Shown: positions 1 through 10,733, counted from the stretch's first letter. The stretch is DNA of 64,000 nt from JAAFHB01 sp942493325 (GCA_942493325.1 OW818689.1:6696001-6760000); one strand, 5' to 3'. Numbers and translations are program-made. Notes: a model not told the origin generated them from the letters alone.

Positions 1-3000
1 TGGACTGGCGTTGCTGTTGGAAGCTACACAATTAAAGTGGTTGCGACAGATAATGCGGGCGACTCAATCACCAGCGCTCCGGTTACTATTACTGTTGTTG
101 CACCAAATGTTCCACCGGTTGTTTCAGTTACCGCTCCGTTACCGGGATCACAGTTTACAGCCCCGGCACTGATTTCCATCGATGCTTCGGCTACTGATGA
201 AGACGGAACGATCAGGAAAGTTGACTTCTACCAGGGTGATGTATTACTCGGAACAGATACCATCAGTCCGTATTCTTTCACCTGGACAGGTGTTGCTGTT
301 GGAAGTTATACAATTAAAGCGGTTGCAACTGATAATGCGGGCGACTCAATCACCAGCGCTCCGGTTTCAATTACTGTTGTTGCGCCGAACGTTCCACCGG
401 TTGTTTCAATTACAGCTCCTTTACCGGGAGCACAGTTTACAGCCCCGGCAATGGTTACCATCGATGCTTCGGCTACTGATGAAGACGGAACAATCAGGAA
501 AGTTGACTTCTACCAGGGTGATGTTTTTCTTGGAACAGATACCATCAGTCCGTATTCTTTTGCATGGACAGGTGTTGCTCCCGGAAGTTATACGATTAAA
601 GTGGTTGCAACTGATAATTCTGGTGATTCATTAACCAGCGCTCCGGTTTCAATTACTGTTGTTGCACCCAATGTTCCACCGGTTGTTTCAATCATTGCTC
701 CGTTACCGGGCGCACAGTTTACAGTCCCGGCACTGGTTACCATCAATGCCACGGCTACTGATTCCGACGGAACAATCAGGAAAGTTGACTTCTACCAGGG
801 TGATGTTTTTCTTGGAACAGATACCATCAGTCCGTATTCTTTCACATGGACAGGTGTTGCTCCCGGGAATTATGCCCTAAAAGCTATTGCGACAGATAAT
901 TCTGGTGATTCAATAATCAGCGTTCCGGTTTCAATTACTGTTGTTGCGCCGAACGTTCCACCGGTTGTATCAATCACAGCTCCGCTACCGGGCGCACAGT
1001 TTACAGCCCCGGCACTGGTTAGCATCAATGCTTCGGCAACTGATGAGGATGGAACAATCACCAATGTTGATTTTTATAATGGGGAGATCTTACTTGGAAC
1101 AGATACCATTAGTCCGTATTCTTTCCCATGGACAGGTGTTGCTCCTGGAAGTTATGCCATTAAAGCGGTTGCGACTGATAATTCGGGTGATTCAATAACC
1201 AGCGCTCCGGTTACAATTACTGTCATTGCGCCGAACGTTCCACCGGTTGTATCAATTACAGCTCCATTACCGGGAGCACAGTTTATTGCCCCTGCACTGG
1301 TTACCATCAATGCCACGGCTACTGATTCCGACGGAACGATTAAAAAAGTTGACTTCTACCAGGGTGATGTTTTTCTTGGAACAGATACCATCAGTCCGTA
1401 TTCTTTTACCTGGACTGGCGTTGCTGTTGGAAGCTACACAATTAAAGTGGTTGCAACTGATAATTCCGGTGATTCAATAACCAGCACGCCGGTTACCATT
1501 ACTGTTGTTGCGCCCAATGTTCCTCCGGTTATTTCAATTACAGCTCCGTTACCGGGAGCACAGTTTACTGCCCCTGCGACGGTTACCATCAATGCTTCGG
1601 CAACAGATGAAGACGGCACAATCAGGAAAGTTGACTTCTACCAGGGAGATACCTTCCTTGGAACAGATACCATCAGTCCGTATTCTTTTACCTGGACTGG
1701 CGTTGCTGTTGGAAGCTACACCATTAAGGCGATTGCAACTGATAATTCTGGTGATTCAATAACCAGCACGCCGGTTACCATTACTGTTGTTGCGCCAAAC
1801 GTTCCACCAGTTGTATCAATCACAGCTCCGCTACCGGGCGCACAGTTTACAGCCCCGGCAATGGTTACCATCAATGTCACGGCAACTGATTCCGACGGCA
1901 CGATCAGGAAGGTTGACTTCTACCAGGGTGATGTATTACTCGGAACAGATACCATCAGTCCGTATTCTTTCACCTGGACAGGTGTTGCTGTTGGAAGTTA
2001 TACAATTAAAGCGGTTGCAACTGATAATGCGGGCGACTCAATCACCAGCGCTCCGGTTTCAATTACTGTTGTTGCGCCGAACGTTCCACCGGTTGTTTCA
2101 ATTACAGCTCCTTTACCGGGAGCACAGTTTACAGCCCCAGCAATGGTTACCATCAATGTCACGGCAACTGATTCCGACGGCACAATCAGGAAAGTTGACT
2201 TCTACCAGGGTGATGTATTACTCGGAACAGATACCATCAGTCCGTATTCTTTCACCTGGACAGGTGTTGCTGTTGGAAGTTATACAATTAAAGCGGTTGC
2301 AACTGATAATGCGGGCGACTCAATCACCAGCGCTCCGGTTTCAATTACTGTTGTTGCGCTGAACGTTCCACCGGTTGTATCAATCACTGCTCCGTTACCG
2401 GGAGCACAGTTTACAGCCCCGGCACTGATTTCCATCAATGCCACGGCTACTGATTCCGACGGAACGATCAGGAAAGTGGACTTCTACCAGGGTGATGTAT
2501 TACTCGGAACAGATACCATCAGTCCGTATTCTTTCACCTGGACAGGTGTTGCTGTTGGAAGTTATACAATTAAAGCGGTTGCAACTGATAATGCGGGCGA
2601 CTCAATCACCAGCGCTCCGGTTTCAATTACTGTTGTTGCGCCGAACATTCCACCTGTTGTTTCAATCACAGCTCCGTTACCGGGCGCACAGTTTACAGCT
2701 CCTGCAATGGTTACCATCAATGCTTCGGCTAACGATTCAGACGGAACAATCAGGAAAGTTGACTTCTACCAGGGCAATACCTTCATTGGGACAGATAGCA
2801 TCAGCCCATATTCTTTCACATGGACAAGTGTTACTCCCGGAAGTTATACAATTAAAGCTGTTGCGACAGATAATGCGGGTGACTCAATAATAAGTGCTCC
2901 GGTTACAATTACTGTTGTAGCGCCTAATGTTCCACCGGTTGTATCAATCACAGCTCCGTTACCGGGAGCACAGTTTACAGCTCCTGCACTGGTTACCATC

Positions 3001-6000
3001 AATGCCACGGCTGTAGATTCAGACGGCACGATTACGAAAGTTGACTTCTACCAGGGCAATACCTTCATTGGGACAGATAGCATCAGCCCATATTCTTTCA
3101 CATGGACAAGTGTTACTCCCGGAAGTTATACAATTAAAGCTGTTGCGACAGATAATGCGGGTGACTCAATAATAAGTGCTCCGGTTACAATTACTGTTGT
3201 AGCGCCTAATGTTCCACCGGTTGTATCAATCACAGCTCCGTTACCGGGAGTACTATTTACTTCACCGGCCTCCATCACTATTGATGCCACCGCTACTGAT
3301 GCAGACGGCACGATTACGAAAGTTGACTTCTACCAGAGAGATATCTTACTTGGAACAGATACCATCAGTCCGTATTCCTTTGACTGGACAGGTGTTGCTG
3401 TTGGAAGCTACACAATTAAAGTGGTTGCGACAGATAATGCGGGCGACTCAATCACCAGCGCTCCGGTTACAATTACTGTTGTAGCGCCTAATGTTCCACC
3501 GGTTGTTTCAATTACAGCTCCGTTACCGGGAGCACAGTTTACAGCTCCTGCAATGGTTACCATCAATGCTTCGGCTAACGATTCAGACGGAACAATCAGG
3601 AAAGTAGACTTCTACCAGGGAGATATCTACCTTGGAACGGATACCATTAGTCCGTATTCTTTCCCATGGACAGGTGTTGCTCCTGGAAGTTATGCCATTA
3701 AAGCGGTTGCGACTGATAATTCGGGTGATTCAATAACCAGCGCTCCGGTTACAATTACTGTTGTTGCGCCGAACGTTCCACCGGTTGTTTCAATCACAGC
3801 TCCGTTACCGGGAGCACAGTTTACTGCCCCTGCAACGGTTACCATCAATGCTCCGGCAACTGATGAGGACGGAACGATCAGGAAAGTGGACTTCTACCAG
3901 GGCAATACCTTCATTGGGACAGATAGCATCAGCCCATATTCTTTCACATGGACAAGTGTTACTCCCGGAAGTTATACAATTAAAGCTGTTGCGACAGATA
4001 ATGCGGGTGACTCAATAATAAGTGCTCCGGTTACAATTACTGTTGTAGCGCCTAATGTTCCACCGGTTGTATCAATCACAGCTCCGTTACCGGGAGTACT
4101 ATTTACTTCACCGGCCTCCATCACTATTGATGCCACCGCTACTGATGCAGACGGCACGATTACGAAAGTTGACTTCTACCAGAGAGATATCTTACTTGGA
4201 ACAGATACCATCAGTCCGTATTCTTTCACCTGGACAGGTGTTGCTGTTGGAAGTTATACAATTAAAGCGGTTGCAACTGATAATGCGGGCGACTCAATCA
4301 CCAGCGCTCCGGTTTCAATTACTGTTGTTGCGCCGAACGTTCCACCGGTTGTTTCAATTACAGCTCCGTTACCGGGAGCACAGTTTACAGCCCCGGCACT
4401 GGTTATCATCAATGCCACGGCTGTAGATTCAGACGGCACGATCAGGAAAGTTGACTTCTACCAGGGTGATACCTTCCTTGGAACAGATACCATCAGTCCG
4501 TATTCTTTCACATGGACAGGTGTTGCTGTTGGAAGTTATACAATTAAAGCGGTTGCAACTGATAATGCGGGCGACTCAATCACCAGCGCTCCGGTTTCAA
4601 TTACTGTTGTTGCGCCGAACGTTCCACCGGTTGTTTCAATTACAGCTCCTTTACCGGGAGCACAGTTTACAGCCCCGGCAATGGTTACCATCAATGCTTC
4701 GGCTACCGATTCAGACGGAACAATCAGGAAAGTTGACTTCTACCAGGGTGATGTATTACTCGGAACCGATACCATTAGTCCGTATTCTTTTGCCTGGACA
4801 AGTGTTACTCCCGGAAGTTATACGATTAAAGCGGTAGCGACTGATAATGCGGGTGATTCAGTAACCAGCGCTCCGGTTACAATTACTGTCGTTGCGCCGA
4901 ACATTCCACCTGTTGTTTCAATCACAGCTCCGTTACCGGGAGCACAGTTTACAGCCCCGGCACTGATTTCCATCAATGCTCCGGCAACTGATGAGGACGG
5001 AACGATCAGGAAAGTGGACTTCTACCAGGGAGATATCTTACTTGGAACAGATACCATTAGTCCGTATTCCTTTGCCTGGACAGGTGTTGCTCCCAGGAAT
5101 TACACCATTAAAGCGGTTGCGACTGATAATTCGGGCGACTCAATAACCAGCACTCCGGTTTCAATTACTGTTGTTGCGCCTAATGTACCGCCTGTTGTTT
5201 CAGTTACCGCTCCGTTACCGGGATCACAGTTTACAGCCCCGGCACTGGTTACCATCAATGCTTCAGCTACTGATGTAGACGGAACAATTAAGAAAGTGGA
5301 CTTCTACCAGGGTGATGTATTACTCGGAACCGATACCATTAGTCCGTATTCTTTTGCCTGGACAGGTGTTGCTCCCGGAAGTTATACGATTAAAGCTATT
5401 GCAACTGATAATTCCGGTGATTCAATAACCAGCACGCCGGTTACCATTACTGTTGTTGCGCCAAACGTTCCACCGGTTGTATCAATCACAGCTCCGCTAC
5501 CGGGCGCACAGTTTACAGCCCCGGCAATGGTTACCATCAATGTCACGGCAACTGATTCCGACGGCACAATCAGGAAAGTTGACTTCTACCAGGGTGATGT
5601 TTTACTCGGAACAGATACCATCAGTCCGTATTCTTTCACATGGACAAGTGTTACTCCCGGAAGTTATACAATTAAAGCTATTGCGACAGATAATGCGAGT
5701 GATTCAATAACCAGTGCTCCGGTTACAATTACTGTTGTTGCGCCGAACGTTCCACCGGTGGTTTCTATTACAAATCCGTTACCGGGAGCACAGTTTACTG
5801 CCCCGGCACTGGTTACCATCAATGCTTCGGCTAACGATTCAGACGGAACGATCAGGAAAGTGGACTTCTACCAGGGTGATGTATTACTCGGAACAGATAC
5901 CATCAGTCCGTATTCTTTCACCTGGACAGGTGTTGCTGTTGGAAGCTACACAATTAAAGTGGTTGCGACTGATAATTCGGGCGACTCAATAACCAGCACT

Positions 6001-9000
6001 CCGGTTTCAATTACTGTTGTTGCGCCCAATGTACCTCCGGTAGTTTCTATTACAGCTCCGTTACCGGGAGCACAGTTTACAGCCCCGGCACTGGTTACCA
6101 TCAATGCTTCGGCTACTGATTCCGACGGAACGATTAAGAAAGTTGACTTCTACCAGGGTGATATCTTCCTTGGAACGGATACCATTAGTCCGTATTCTTT
6201 TGCCTGGACAAGTGTTACTCCCGGAAGTTATACGATTAAAGTGGTTGCAACTGATAATTCCGGTGATTCAATAACAAGCAGTCCGGTTTCAATTACTGTT
6301 GTTGCGCCGAACGTTCCACCGGTAGTTTCTATTACAAATCCGTTACCGGGAGCACAGTTTACAGTCCCGGCACTGGTTATCATCAATGCCACGGCTGTAG
6401 ATTCAGACGGCACGATCAGGAAAGTTGACTTCTACCAGGGTGATACCTTCCTTGGAACAGATACCATCAGTCCGTATTCTTTCACATGGACAGGTGTTGC
6501 TCCTGGAAATTACACAATTAAGGCGGTTGCGACTGATAATGCAGGTGATTCAATAACCAGCACTCCGGTTACAATTACTGTTGTTGCACCTAATGTACCG
6601 CCTGTTGTTTCAATTACAGCTCCGTTACCGGGAGCACAGTTTACAGCCCCGGCAATGGTTACCATCAATGTCACGGCAACTGATTCCGACGGAACGATCA
6701 GGAAAGTGGACTTCTACCAGGGAGATGTATTACTTGGAACAGATACCATCAGTCCGTATTCTTTCACCTGGACAGGTGTTGCTGTTGGAAGCTACACAAT
6801 TAAAGCTATTGCGACTGATAATGCGGGCGACTCAATCACCAGCGCTCCGGTTACAATTACTGTTGTTGCGCCGAACGTTCCACCGGTTGTATCAATTACA
6901 GCTCCTTTACCGGGAGCACAGTTTACTGCCCCGGCAACGGTTACCATCAATGCTTCGGCTAACGATTCAGACGGAACAATCAGGAAAGTAGACTTCTACC
7001 AGGGAGATATCTACCTTGGAACGGATACCATTAGTCCGTATTCTTTCCCATGGACAGGTGTTGCTCCTGGAAGTTATGCCATTAAAGCGGTTGCGACTGA
7101 TAATTCGGGTGATTCAATAACCAGCGCTCCGGTTACAATTACTGTTGTTGCGCCGAACGTTCCACCGGTTGTTTCAATCACAGCTCCGTTACCGGGAGCA
7201 CAGTTTACTGCCCCTGCAACGGTTACCATCAATGCTCCGGCAACTGATGAGGACGGAACGATCAGGAAAGTGGACTTCTACCAGGGTGATGTTTTACTCG
7301 GAACAGATACCATTAGTCCGTATTCCTTTGCCTGGACTGGCGTTGCTCCTGGAAATTACACGATTAAAGCGGTTGCGACTGATAATGCGGGTGACTCAAT
7401 AACCAGCGCCCCGGTTTTAATTACTGTCGTTGCGCCGAACATTCCACCTGTTGTTTCAATTACAGCTCCGTTACCGGGAGCACAGTTTACTGCCCCTGCA
7501 ACGGTTACCATCAATGCTTCGGCTAACGATTCAGACGGCACGATCAGGAAAGTTGACTTCTACCAGGGAGATGTTTTACTTGGAACCGATACCATCAGTC
7601 CGTATTCTTTCACCTGGACAGGTGTTGCTGTTGGAAGCTACACAATTAAAGCTATTGCGACTGATAATGCGGGCGACTCAATCACCAGCGCTCCGGTTAC
7701 TATTACTGTTGTTGCGCCGAACGTTCCACCGGTTGTATCAATTACAGCTCCTTTACCGGGAGCACAGTTTACAGCCCCGGCACTGGTTACCATCAATGCT
7801 TCGGCTAACGATTCAGACGGAACAATTAAGAAAGTTGACTTCTACCAGGGAGATATCTACCTTGGAACGGATACCATCAGTCCGTATTCCTTTGCCTGGA
7901 CAGGTGTTGCTCCCGGAAGTTATACGATTAAAGTGGTTGCAACTGATAATTCCGGTGATTCAATAACCAGCACGCCGGTTACCATTACTGTTGTTGCGCC
8001 AAACGTTCCACCGGTTGTATCAATCACAGCTCCGCTACCGGGCGCACAGTTTACAGCCCCGGCAATGGTTACCATCAATGTCACGGCAACTGATTCCGAC
8101 GGCACAATCAGGAAAGTAGACTTCTACCAGGGAGATATCTACCTTGGAACGGATACCATTAGTCCGTATTCTTTCCCATGGACAGGTGTTGCTCCTGGAA
8201 GTTATGCCATTAAAGCGGTTGCGACTGATAATTCGGGTGATTCAATAACCAGCACGCCGGTTACAATTACTGTTGTTGCGCCCAATGTACCTCCGGTAGT
8301 TTCTATTACAAATCCGCTACCGGGAGCACAGTTTACTGCCCCGGCACTGATTTCCATCAATGCTCCGGCAACTGATGAGGATGGAACGATTAAGAAGGTT
8401 GACTTCTACCAGGGTGATGTATTACTCGGAACAGATACCATCAGTCCGTATTCCTTTGCCTGGGCAGGTGTTGCTGCCGGAAGTTATACGCTCACTGCAA
8501 AAGCAACAGATAACATGGGAGCACTGATTAACTCTGCACCAGTGAATATAACTGTTGCAGCAACCAATCATCCACCTGTTGTAAATTTAACCAGTCCGGT
8601 ACACGACGCTGTTTTCTCTGCCCCGGCAACCATTACGCTTACTGCCTCAGCTACTGATAGTGACGGAACAATCTCCAAAGTTGATTTTTACTACGGAGGA
8701 TCGCTGCTCCTTTCGGATAACACAAGTCCCTATTCATACATCAGGACTAATGTACCTGTGGGGAGTTATACCATTACTGCAAAGGCGACCGATAATAACG
8801 GAGCCACAACGACCAGCAGTGCAGTCACATTCACGGTTGTGTCCAATCAATCTCCGGTTGTAACCCTGACAAGTCCTTTGCCGGGTGCAACGTTTACGCC
8901 ACCTGCATTCGTTGCGCTTACTGCCTTAGCCAGCGATGCAGATGGAACCGTAACAAAAGTCGATTTTTATCAGGGGAGCACCATGGTGGGTTCGGATAAC

Positions 9001-10539
9001 ACAAGTCCTTATTCATTCAACTGGACAAATGTGACTACCGGAATCTATTCACTTACCGCAAGAGCTACAGATAATGTGGGAGTTATATCCATTTCAGCAC
9101 CCATCAGCATTACTGTCGGAGTTGTGTCGAATCAGCCTCCAGTTGTAAATTTAACCAGTCCGGTACAAGGCGCTGTTTTTTCTGCCCCGGCAACCGTTAC
9201 ACTAACTGCTTTGGCTACTGACAGCGATGGAACTATCTCCAAAGTTGAATTCTACTATGGAGGCACACTTCCTATTTCCGATGATACAAGTCCATATTCT
9301 TATACCGGGACTAATATACCTGTCGGGACTTATACCATTACTGCAAAAGCAACCGATAATAACGGAGCCACAACGACCAGCAATGCAGTCACATTCACGG
9401 TTGTGTCCAATCAATCTCCGGTTGTAACTCTGACAAGCCCCTTGCCGGGTGCAACGTTCACGTCACCGGCAACTGTTTCGCTGAATGCCTCGGCAAGTGA
9501 TGCAGATGGAACCGTAACAAAAGTAGATTTTTATCAGGGGAGCACCATGGTGGGTTCGGATAACACAAACCCTTATTCCTTCAACTGGACAAATGTGACA
9601 ACAGGAATTTATACGCTTACTGCAAGAGCCACCGATAATATGGGAGCTTTGACTACATCTGCACCAATAAATATTAATGTGGGAGGTGCGACAAATCAGC
9701 CTCCGATAATTTCTTTCACGAGTCCGTTATCAGGAGCTGTTTTCACTGGCCCGGCTTACATTGAGTTTATCGCTTCCGCAAGTGATGCCGACGGAACCAT
9801 AGCGAAGGTTGATTTTTATTATGGAGGAACATTGCTGTTATCGGATAATTCAGCTCCTTATTCTTATAACAGGGGGGGAATACCGGACGGAAATTATACA
9901 ATAACAGCTTTAGCAACCGATAACATCGGGGCAACAACGAGTACCACTGTTGCAATTGGGGTTGTTGACAATCAGTCGCCTGTTGTTAATATTGCAAGCC
10001 CTGCTGCTGGAGCGATTTTCACAATCCCGGCATCTGTTACAATAGATGTGGCAGCTTCTGATCCGGACGGAACGATTGTTCGTGTTGAATTTTACCAGGG
10101 CAGTACCTTGCTTGGTTCTGATAATTCAAGTCCTTATTCCTTTAACTGGACAAATGCTGCGGAGGGAAGTTACATGATTACTGCAAAGGCAATTGATAAT
10201 CAGGGAGCTTTAACCACCTCAGCGGGGGTGTCAATAACCATTAACTCGCTTAAATCGGCTGTCCTTGATAATCCGGTAATTGAAACCACTGCAAAGTCAG
10301 GGAACCTCGAATGTTATCCTGTACCATTTACAAATGAACTTCATATCGATCTTTATCCACGTGAAGGTGAACGTATCACAGTTGTTGAGATAGTGAATTC
10401 GATCGGTAAACGTATGATTTATGAGATGCACAATCAGAATCAAATTGTCATGGATCTGCAGCATCTCAAGCCGGGAGTATATATTGTAAGGGTCCGAACC
10501 AATATGGGATTGTATAATAAATTGGTTATTAAGAATTAA
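1..10539 (+). CDS. Giant secreted Ig-like repeat protein, 5'-partial, with type IX sorting domain
   Basis: The reading frame is open to the first base (codon 1 is Trp), so the true start lies outside the window and at least 3,512 residues are visible. The protein is a string of about 94-residue bacterial Ig-like modules, each with the pattern PPVVSITAPLPGAQF ... DGTIRKVDFYQG ... SPYSFTW ... ATDNAGDS. There are 30 near-identical modules, then six divergent ones of 92-95 residues. The last 75-80 residues (from NLECYPVPFTNELHIDLYP to KLVIKN) look like a type A T9SS C-terminal sorting domain, so the protein is probably exported across the outer membrane and attached to the surface or released. 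No catalytic domain is visible in this part. An adhesin or surface-stalk role is likely by family; any functional head would be upstream. A strong terminator follows. Because of the array, its length could be mis-assembled. Confidence 0.93.
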   Translation, partial: WTGVAVGSYTIKVVATDNAGDSITSAPVTITVVAPNVPPVVSVTAPLPGSQFTAPALISIDASATDEDGTIRKVDFYQGDVLLGTDTISPYSFTWTGVAVGSYTIKAVATDNAGDSITSAPVSITVVAPNVPPVVSITAPLPGAQFTAPAMVTIDASATDEDGTIRKVDFYQGDVFLGTDTISPYSFAWTGVAPGSYTIKVVATDNSGDSLTSAPVSITVVAPNVPPVVSIIAPLPGAQFTVPALVTINATATDSDGTIRKVDFYQGDVFLGTDTISPYSFTWTGVAPGNYALKAIATDNSGDSIISVPVSITVVAPNVPPVVSITAPLPGAQFTAPALVSINASATDEDGTITNVDFYNGEILLGTDTISPYSFPWTGVAPGSYAIKAVATDNSGDSITSAPVTITVIAPNVPPVVSITAPLPGAQFIAPALVTINATATDSDGTIKKVDFYQGDVFLGTDTISPYSFTWTGVAVGSYTIKVVATDNSGDSITSTPVTITVVAPNVPPVISITAPLPGAQFTAPATVTINASATDEDGTIRKVDFYQGDTFLGTDTISPYSFTWTGVAVGSYTIKAIATDNSGDSITSTPVTITVVAPNVPPVVSITAPLPGAQFTAPAMVTINVTATDSDGTIRKVDFYQGDVLLGTDTISPYSFTWTGVAVGSYTIKAVATDNAGDSITSAPVSITVVAPNVPPVVSITAPLPGAQFTAPAMVTINVTATDSDGTIRKVDFYQGDVLLGTDTISPYSFTWTGVAVGSYTIKAVATDNAGDSITSAPVSITVVALNVPPVVSITAPLPGAQFTAPALISINATATDSDGTIRKVDFYQGDVLLGTDTISPYSFTWTGVAVGSYTIKAVATDNAGDSITSAPVSITVVAPNIPPVVSITAPLPGAQFTAPAMVTINASANDSDGTIRKVDFYQGNTFIGTDSISPYSFTWTSVTPGSYTIKAVATDNAGDSIISAPVTITVVAPNVPPVVSITAPLPGAQFTAPALVTINATAVDSDGTITKVDFYQGNTFIGTDSISPYSFTWTSVTPGSYTIKAVATDNAGDSIISAPVTITVVAPNVPPVVSITAPLPGVLFTSPASITIDATATDADGTITKVDFYQRDILLGTDTISPYSFDWTGVAVGSYTIKVVATDNAGDSITSAPVTITVVAPNVPPVVSITAPLPGAQFTAPAMVTINASANDSDGTIRKVDFYQGDIYLGTDTISPYSFPWTGVAPGSYAIKAVATDNSGDSITSAPVTITVVAPNVPPVVSITAPLPGAQFTAPATVTINAPATDEDGTIRKVDFYQGNTFIGTDSISPYSFTWTSVTPGSYTIKAVATDNAGDSIISAPVTITVVAPNVPPVVSITAPLPGVLFTSPASITIDATATDADGTITKVDFYQRDILLGTDTISPYSFTWTGVAVGSYTIKAVATDNAGDSITSAPVSITVVAPNVPPVVSITAPLPGAQFTAPALVIINATAVDSDGTIRKVDFYQGDTFLGTDTISPYSFTWTGVAVGSYTIKAVATDNAGDSITSAPVSITVVAPNVPPVVSITAPLPGAQFTAPAMVTINASATDSDGTIRKVDFYQGDVLLGTDTISPYSFAWTSVTPGSYTIKAVATDNAGDSVTSAPVTITVVAPNIPPVVSITAPLPGAQFTAPALISINAPATDEDGTIRKVDFYQGDILLGTDTISPYSFAWTGVAPRNYTIKAVATDNSGDSITSTPVSITVVAPNVPPVVSVTAPLPGSQFTAPALVTINASATDVDGTIKKVDFYQGDVLLGTDTISPYSFAWTGVAPGSYTIKAIATDNSGDSITSTPVTITVVAPNVPPVVSITAPLPGAQFTAPAMVTINVTATDSDGTIRKVDFYQGDVLLGTDTISPYSFTWTSVTPGSYTIKAIATDNASDSITSAPVTITVVAPNVPPVVSITNPLPGAQFTAPALVTINASANDSDGTIRKVDFYQGDVLLGTDTISPYSFTWTGVAVGSYTIKVVATDNSGDSITSTPVSITVVAPNVPPVVSITAPLPGAQFTAPALVTINASATDSDGTIKKVDFYQGDIFLGTDTISPYSFAWTSVTPGSYTIKVVATDNSGDSITSSPVSITVVAPNVPPVVSITNPLPGAQFTVPALVIINATAVDSDGTIRKVDFYQGDTFLGTDTISPYSFTWTGVAPGNYTIKAVATDNAGDSITSTPVTITVVAPNVPPVVSITAPLPGAQFTAPAMVTINVTATDSDGTIRKVDFYQGDVLLGTDTISPYSFTWTGVAVGSYTIKAIATDNAGDSITSAPVTITVVAPNVPPVVSITAPLPGAQFTAPATVTINASANDSDGTIRKVDFYQGDIYLGTDTISPYSFPWTGVAPGSYAIKAVATDNSGDSITSAPVTITVVAPNVPPVVSITAPLPGAQFTAPATVTINAPATDEDGTIRKVDFYQGDVLLGTDTISPYSFAWTGVAPGNYTIKAVATDNAGDSITSAPVLITVVAPNIPPVVSITAPLPGAQFTAPATVTINASANDSDGTIRKVDFYQGDVLLGTDTISPYSFTWTGVAVGSYTIKAIATDNAGDSITSAPVTITVVAPNVPPVVSITAPLPGAQFTAPALVTINASANDSDGTIKKVDFYQGDIYLGTDTISPYSFAWTGVAPGSYTIKVVATDNSGDSITSTPVTITVVAPNVPPVVSITAPLPGAQFTAPAMVTINVTATDSDGTIRKVDFYQGDIYLGTDTISPYSFPWTGVAPGSYAIKAVATDNSGDSITSTPVTITVVAPNVPPVVSITNPLPGAQFTAPALISINAPATDEDGTIKKVDFYQGDVLLGTDTISPYSFAWAGVAAGSYTLTAKATDNMGALINSAPVNITVAATNHPPVVNLTSPVHDAVFSAPATITLTASATDSDGTISKVDFYYGGSLLLSDNTSPYSYIRTNVPVGSYTITAKATDNNGATTTSSAVTFTVVSNQSPVVTLTSPLPGATFTPPAFVALTALASDADGTVTKVDFYQGSTMVGSDNTSPYSFNWTNVTTGIYSLTARATDNVGVISISAPISITVGVVSNQPPVVNLTSPVQGAVFSAPATVTLTALATDSDGTISKVEFYYGGTLPISDDTSPYSYTGTNIPVGTYTITAKATDNNGATTTSNAVTFTVVSNQSPVVTLTSPLPGATFTSPATVSLNASASDADGTVTKVDFYQGSTMVGSDNTNPYSFNWTNVTTGIYTLTARATDNMGALTTSAPININVGGATNQPPIISFTSPLSGAVFTGPAYIEFIASASDADGTIAKVDFYYGGTLLLSDNSAPYSYNRGGIPDGNYTITALATDNIGATTSTTVAIGVVDNQSPVVNIASPAAGAIFTIPASVTIDVAASDPDGTIVRVEFYQGSTLLGSDNSSPYSFNWTNAAEGSYMITAKAIDNQGALTTSAGVSITINSLKSAVLDNPVIETTAKSGNLECYPVPFTNELHIDLYPREGERITVVEIVNSIGKRMIYEMHNQNQIVMDLQHLKPGVYIVRVRTNMGLYNKLVIKN
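106..8565 (+). repeat. Tandem array of 30 coding units of exactly 282 bp
   Basis: Starting at the Asn codon of N-V/I-P-P, unit boundaries fall every 282 bp from 106 (388, 670, 952 ...) and the phase still holds at 8566, giving exactly 30 units with no net indel. Positions 3208, 5464 and 7438 were checked directly. Each unit encodes one 94-residue Ig-like module. Units differ by scattered substitutions that recur in different combinations (for example DEDGTIRK or DSDGTIRK; GDVLLGTDT or GDIYLGTDT or GNTFIGTDS). This is the mosaic pattern expected from unequal crossover or gene conversion. The array continues leftwards out of the window. Confidence 0.95.
8566..10245 (+). repeat. Six divergent Ig-like modules after the homogeneous array
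   Basis: Modules begin at about 8566, 8845, 9130, 9409, 9694 and 9970, with lengths of 276-285 bp, unlike the fixed 282 bp upstream. Modules 1 and 3 (PPVVNLTSPV) resemble each other, and so do modules 2 and 4 (SPVVTLTSPLPGATF), which indicates an old duplication of a two-module block of 564 bp. These modules appear older than the homogenised array and lie next to the sorting domain. Confidence 0.85.
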
Positions 10540-10565
10540 AACAAGTGTATTTTTTGAAAAGAAAG

Positions 10566-10595
10566 GCCTCCTGAATGTGCAGGAGGCTTTTTTTT
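10566..10595 (+). terminator. Rho-independent terminator of the giant repeat gene
   Basis: An 8-bp perfect stem (GCCTCCTG at 10566-10573 with CAGGAGGC at 10580-10587) and a 6-nt loop are followed directly by eight T residues. It lies 27 bp after the stop codon. Confidence 0.93.
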
Positions 10596-10725
10596 GCCCG
10601 AACCAAATGTTTATGATCAGTTGACTGAGTTTATTCCGGTTTTCATTAAATGAGAGACGGCCAATATAAAAAGCATTAAAAGATATGTTTCATAAATGGC
10701 TAACTTTTTATTGAATAGATTTTTA

Positions 10726-10733
10726 TATTTTTG
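10726..10733 (+). promoter_or_regulatory. Possible Bacteroidota -7 element upstream of the PAS-HTH gene
   Basis: TATTTTTG matches TAnnTTTG and lies 43 bp before the ATG of the PAS-HTH gene. No convincing TTTG -33 box is present at the expected spacing, so this is a weak call. Confidence 0.3.

Noticed and set aside
870..8105. Many 61-85-codon open frames on the minus strand and in the second forward frame, repeated across the array
   Set aside because: They recur with the 282-bp period and are by-products of the codon bias of the Ig repeats; none has an independent start signal or domain.
106..8565. CRISPR array or satellite DNA as explanation of the periodic sequence
   Set aside because: The units are 282 bp, contiguous, fully coding and without spacers; they encode protein modules.
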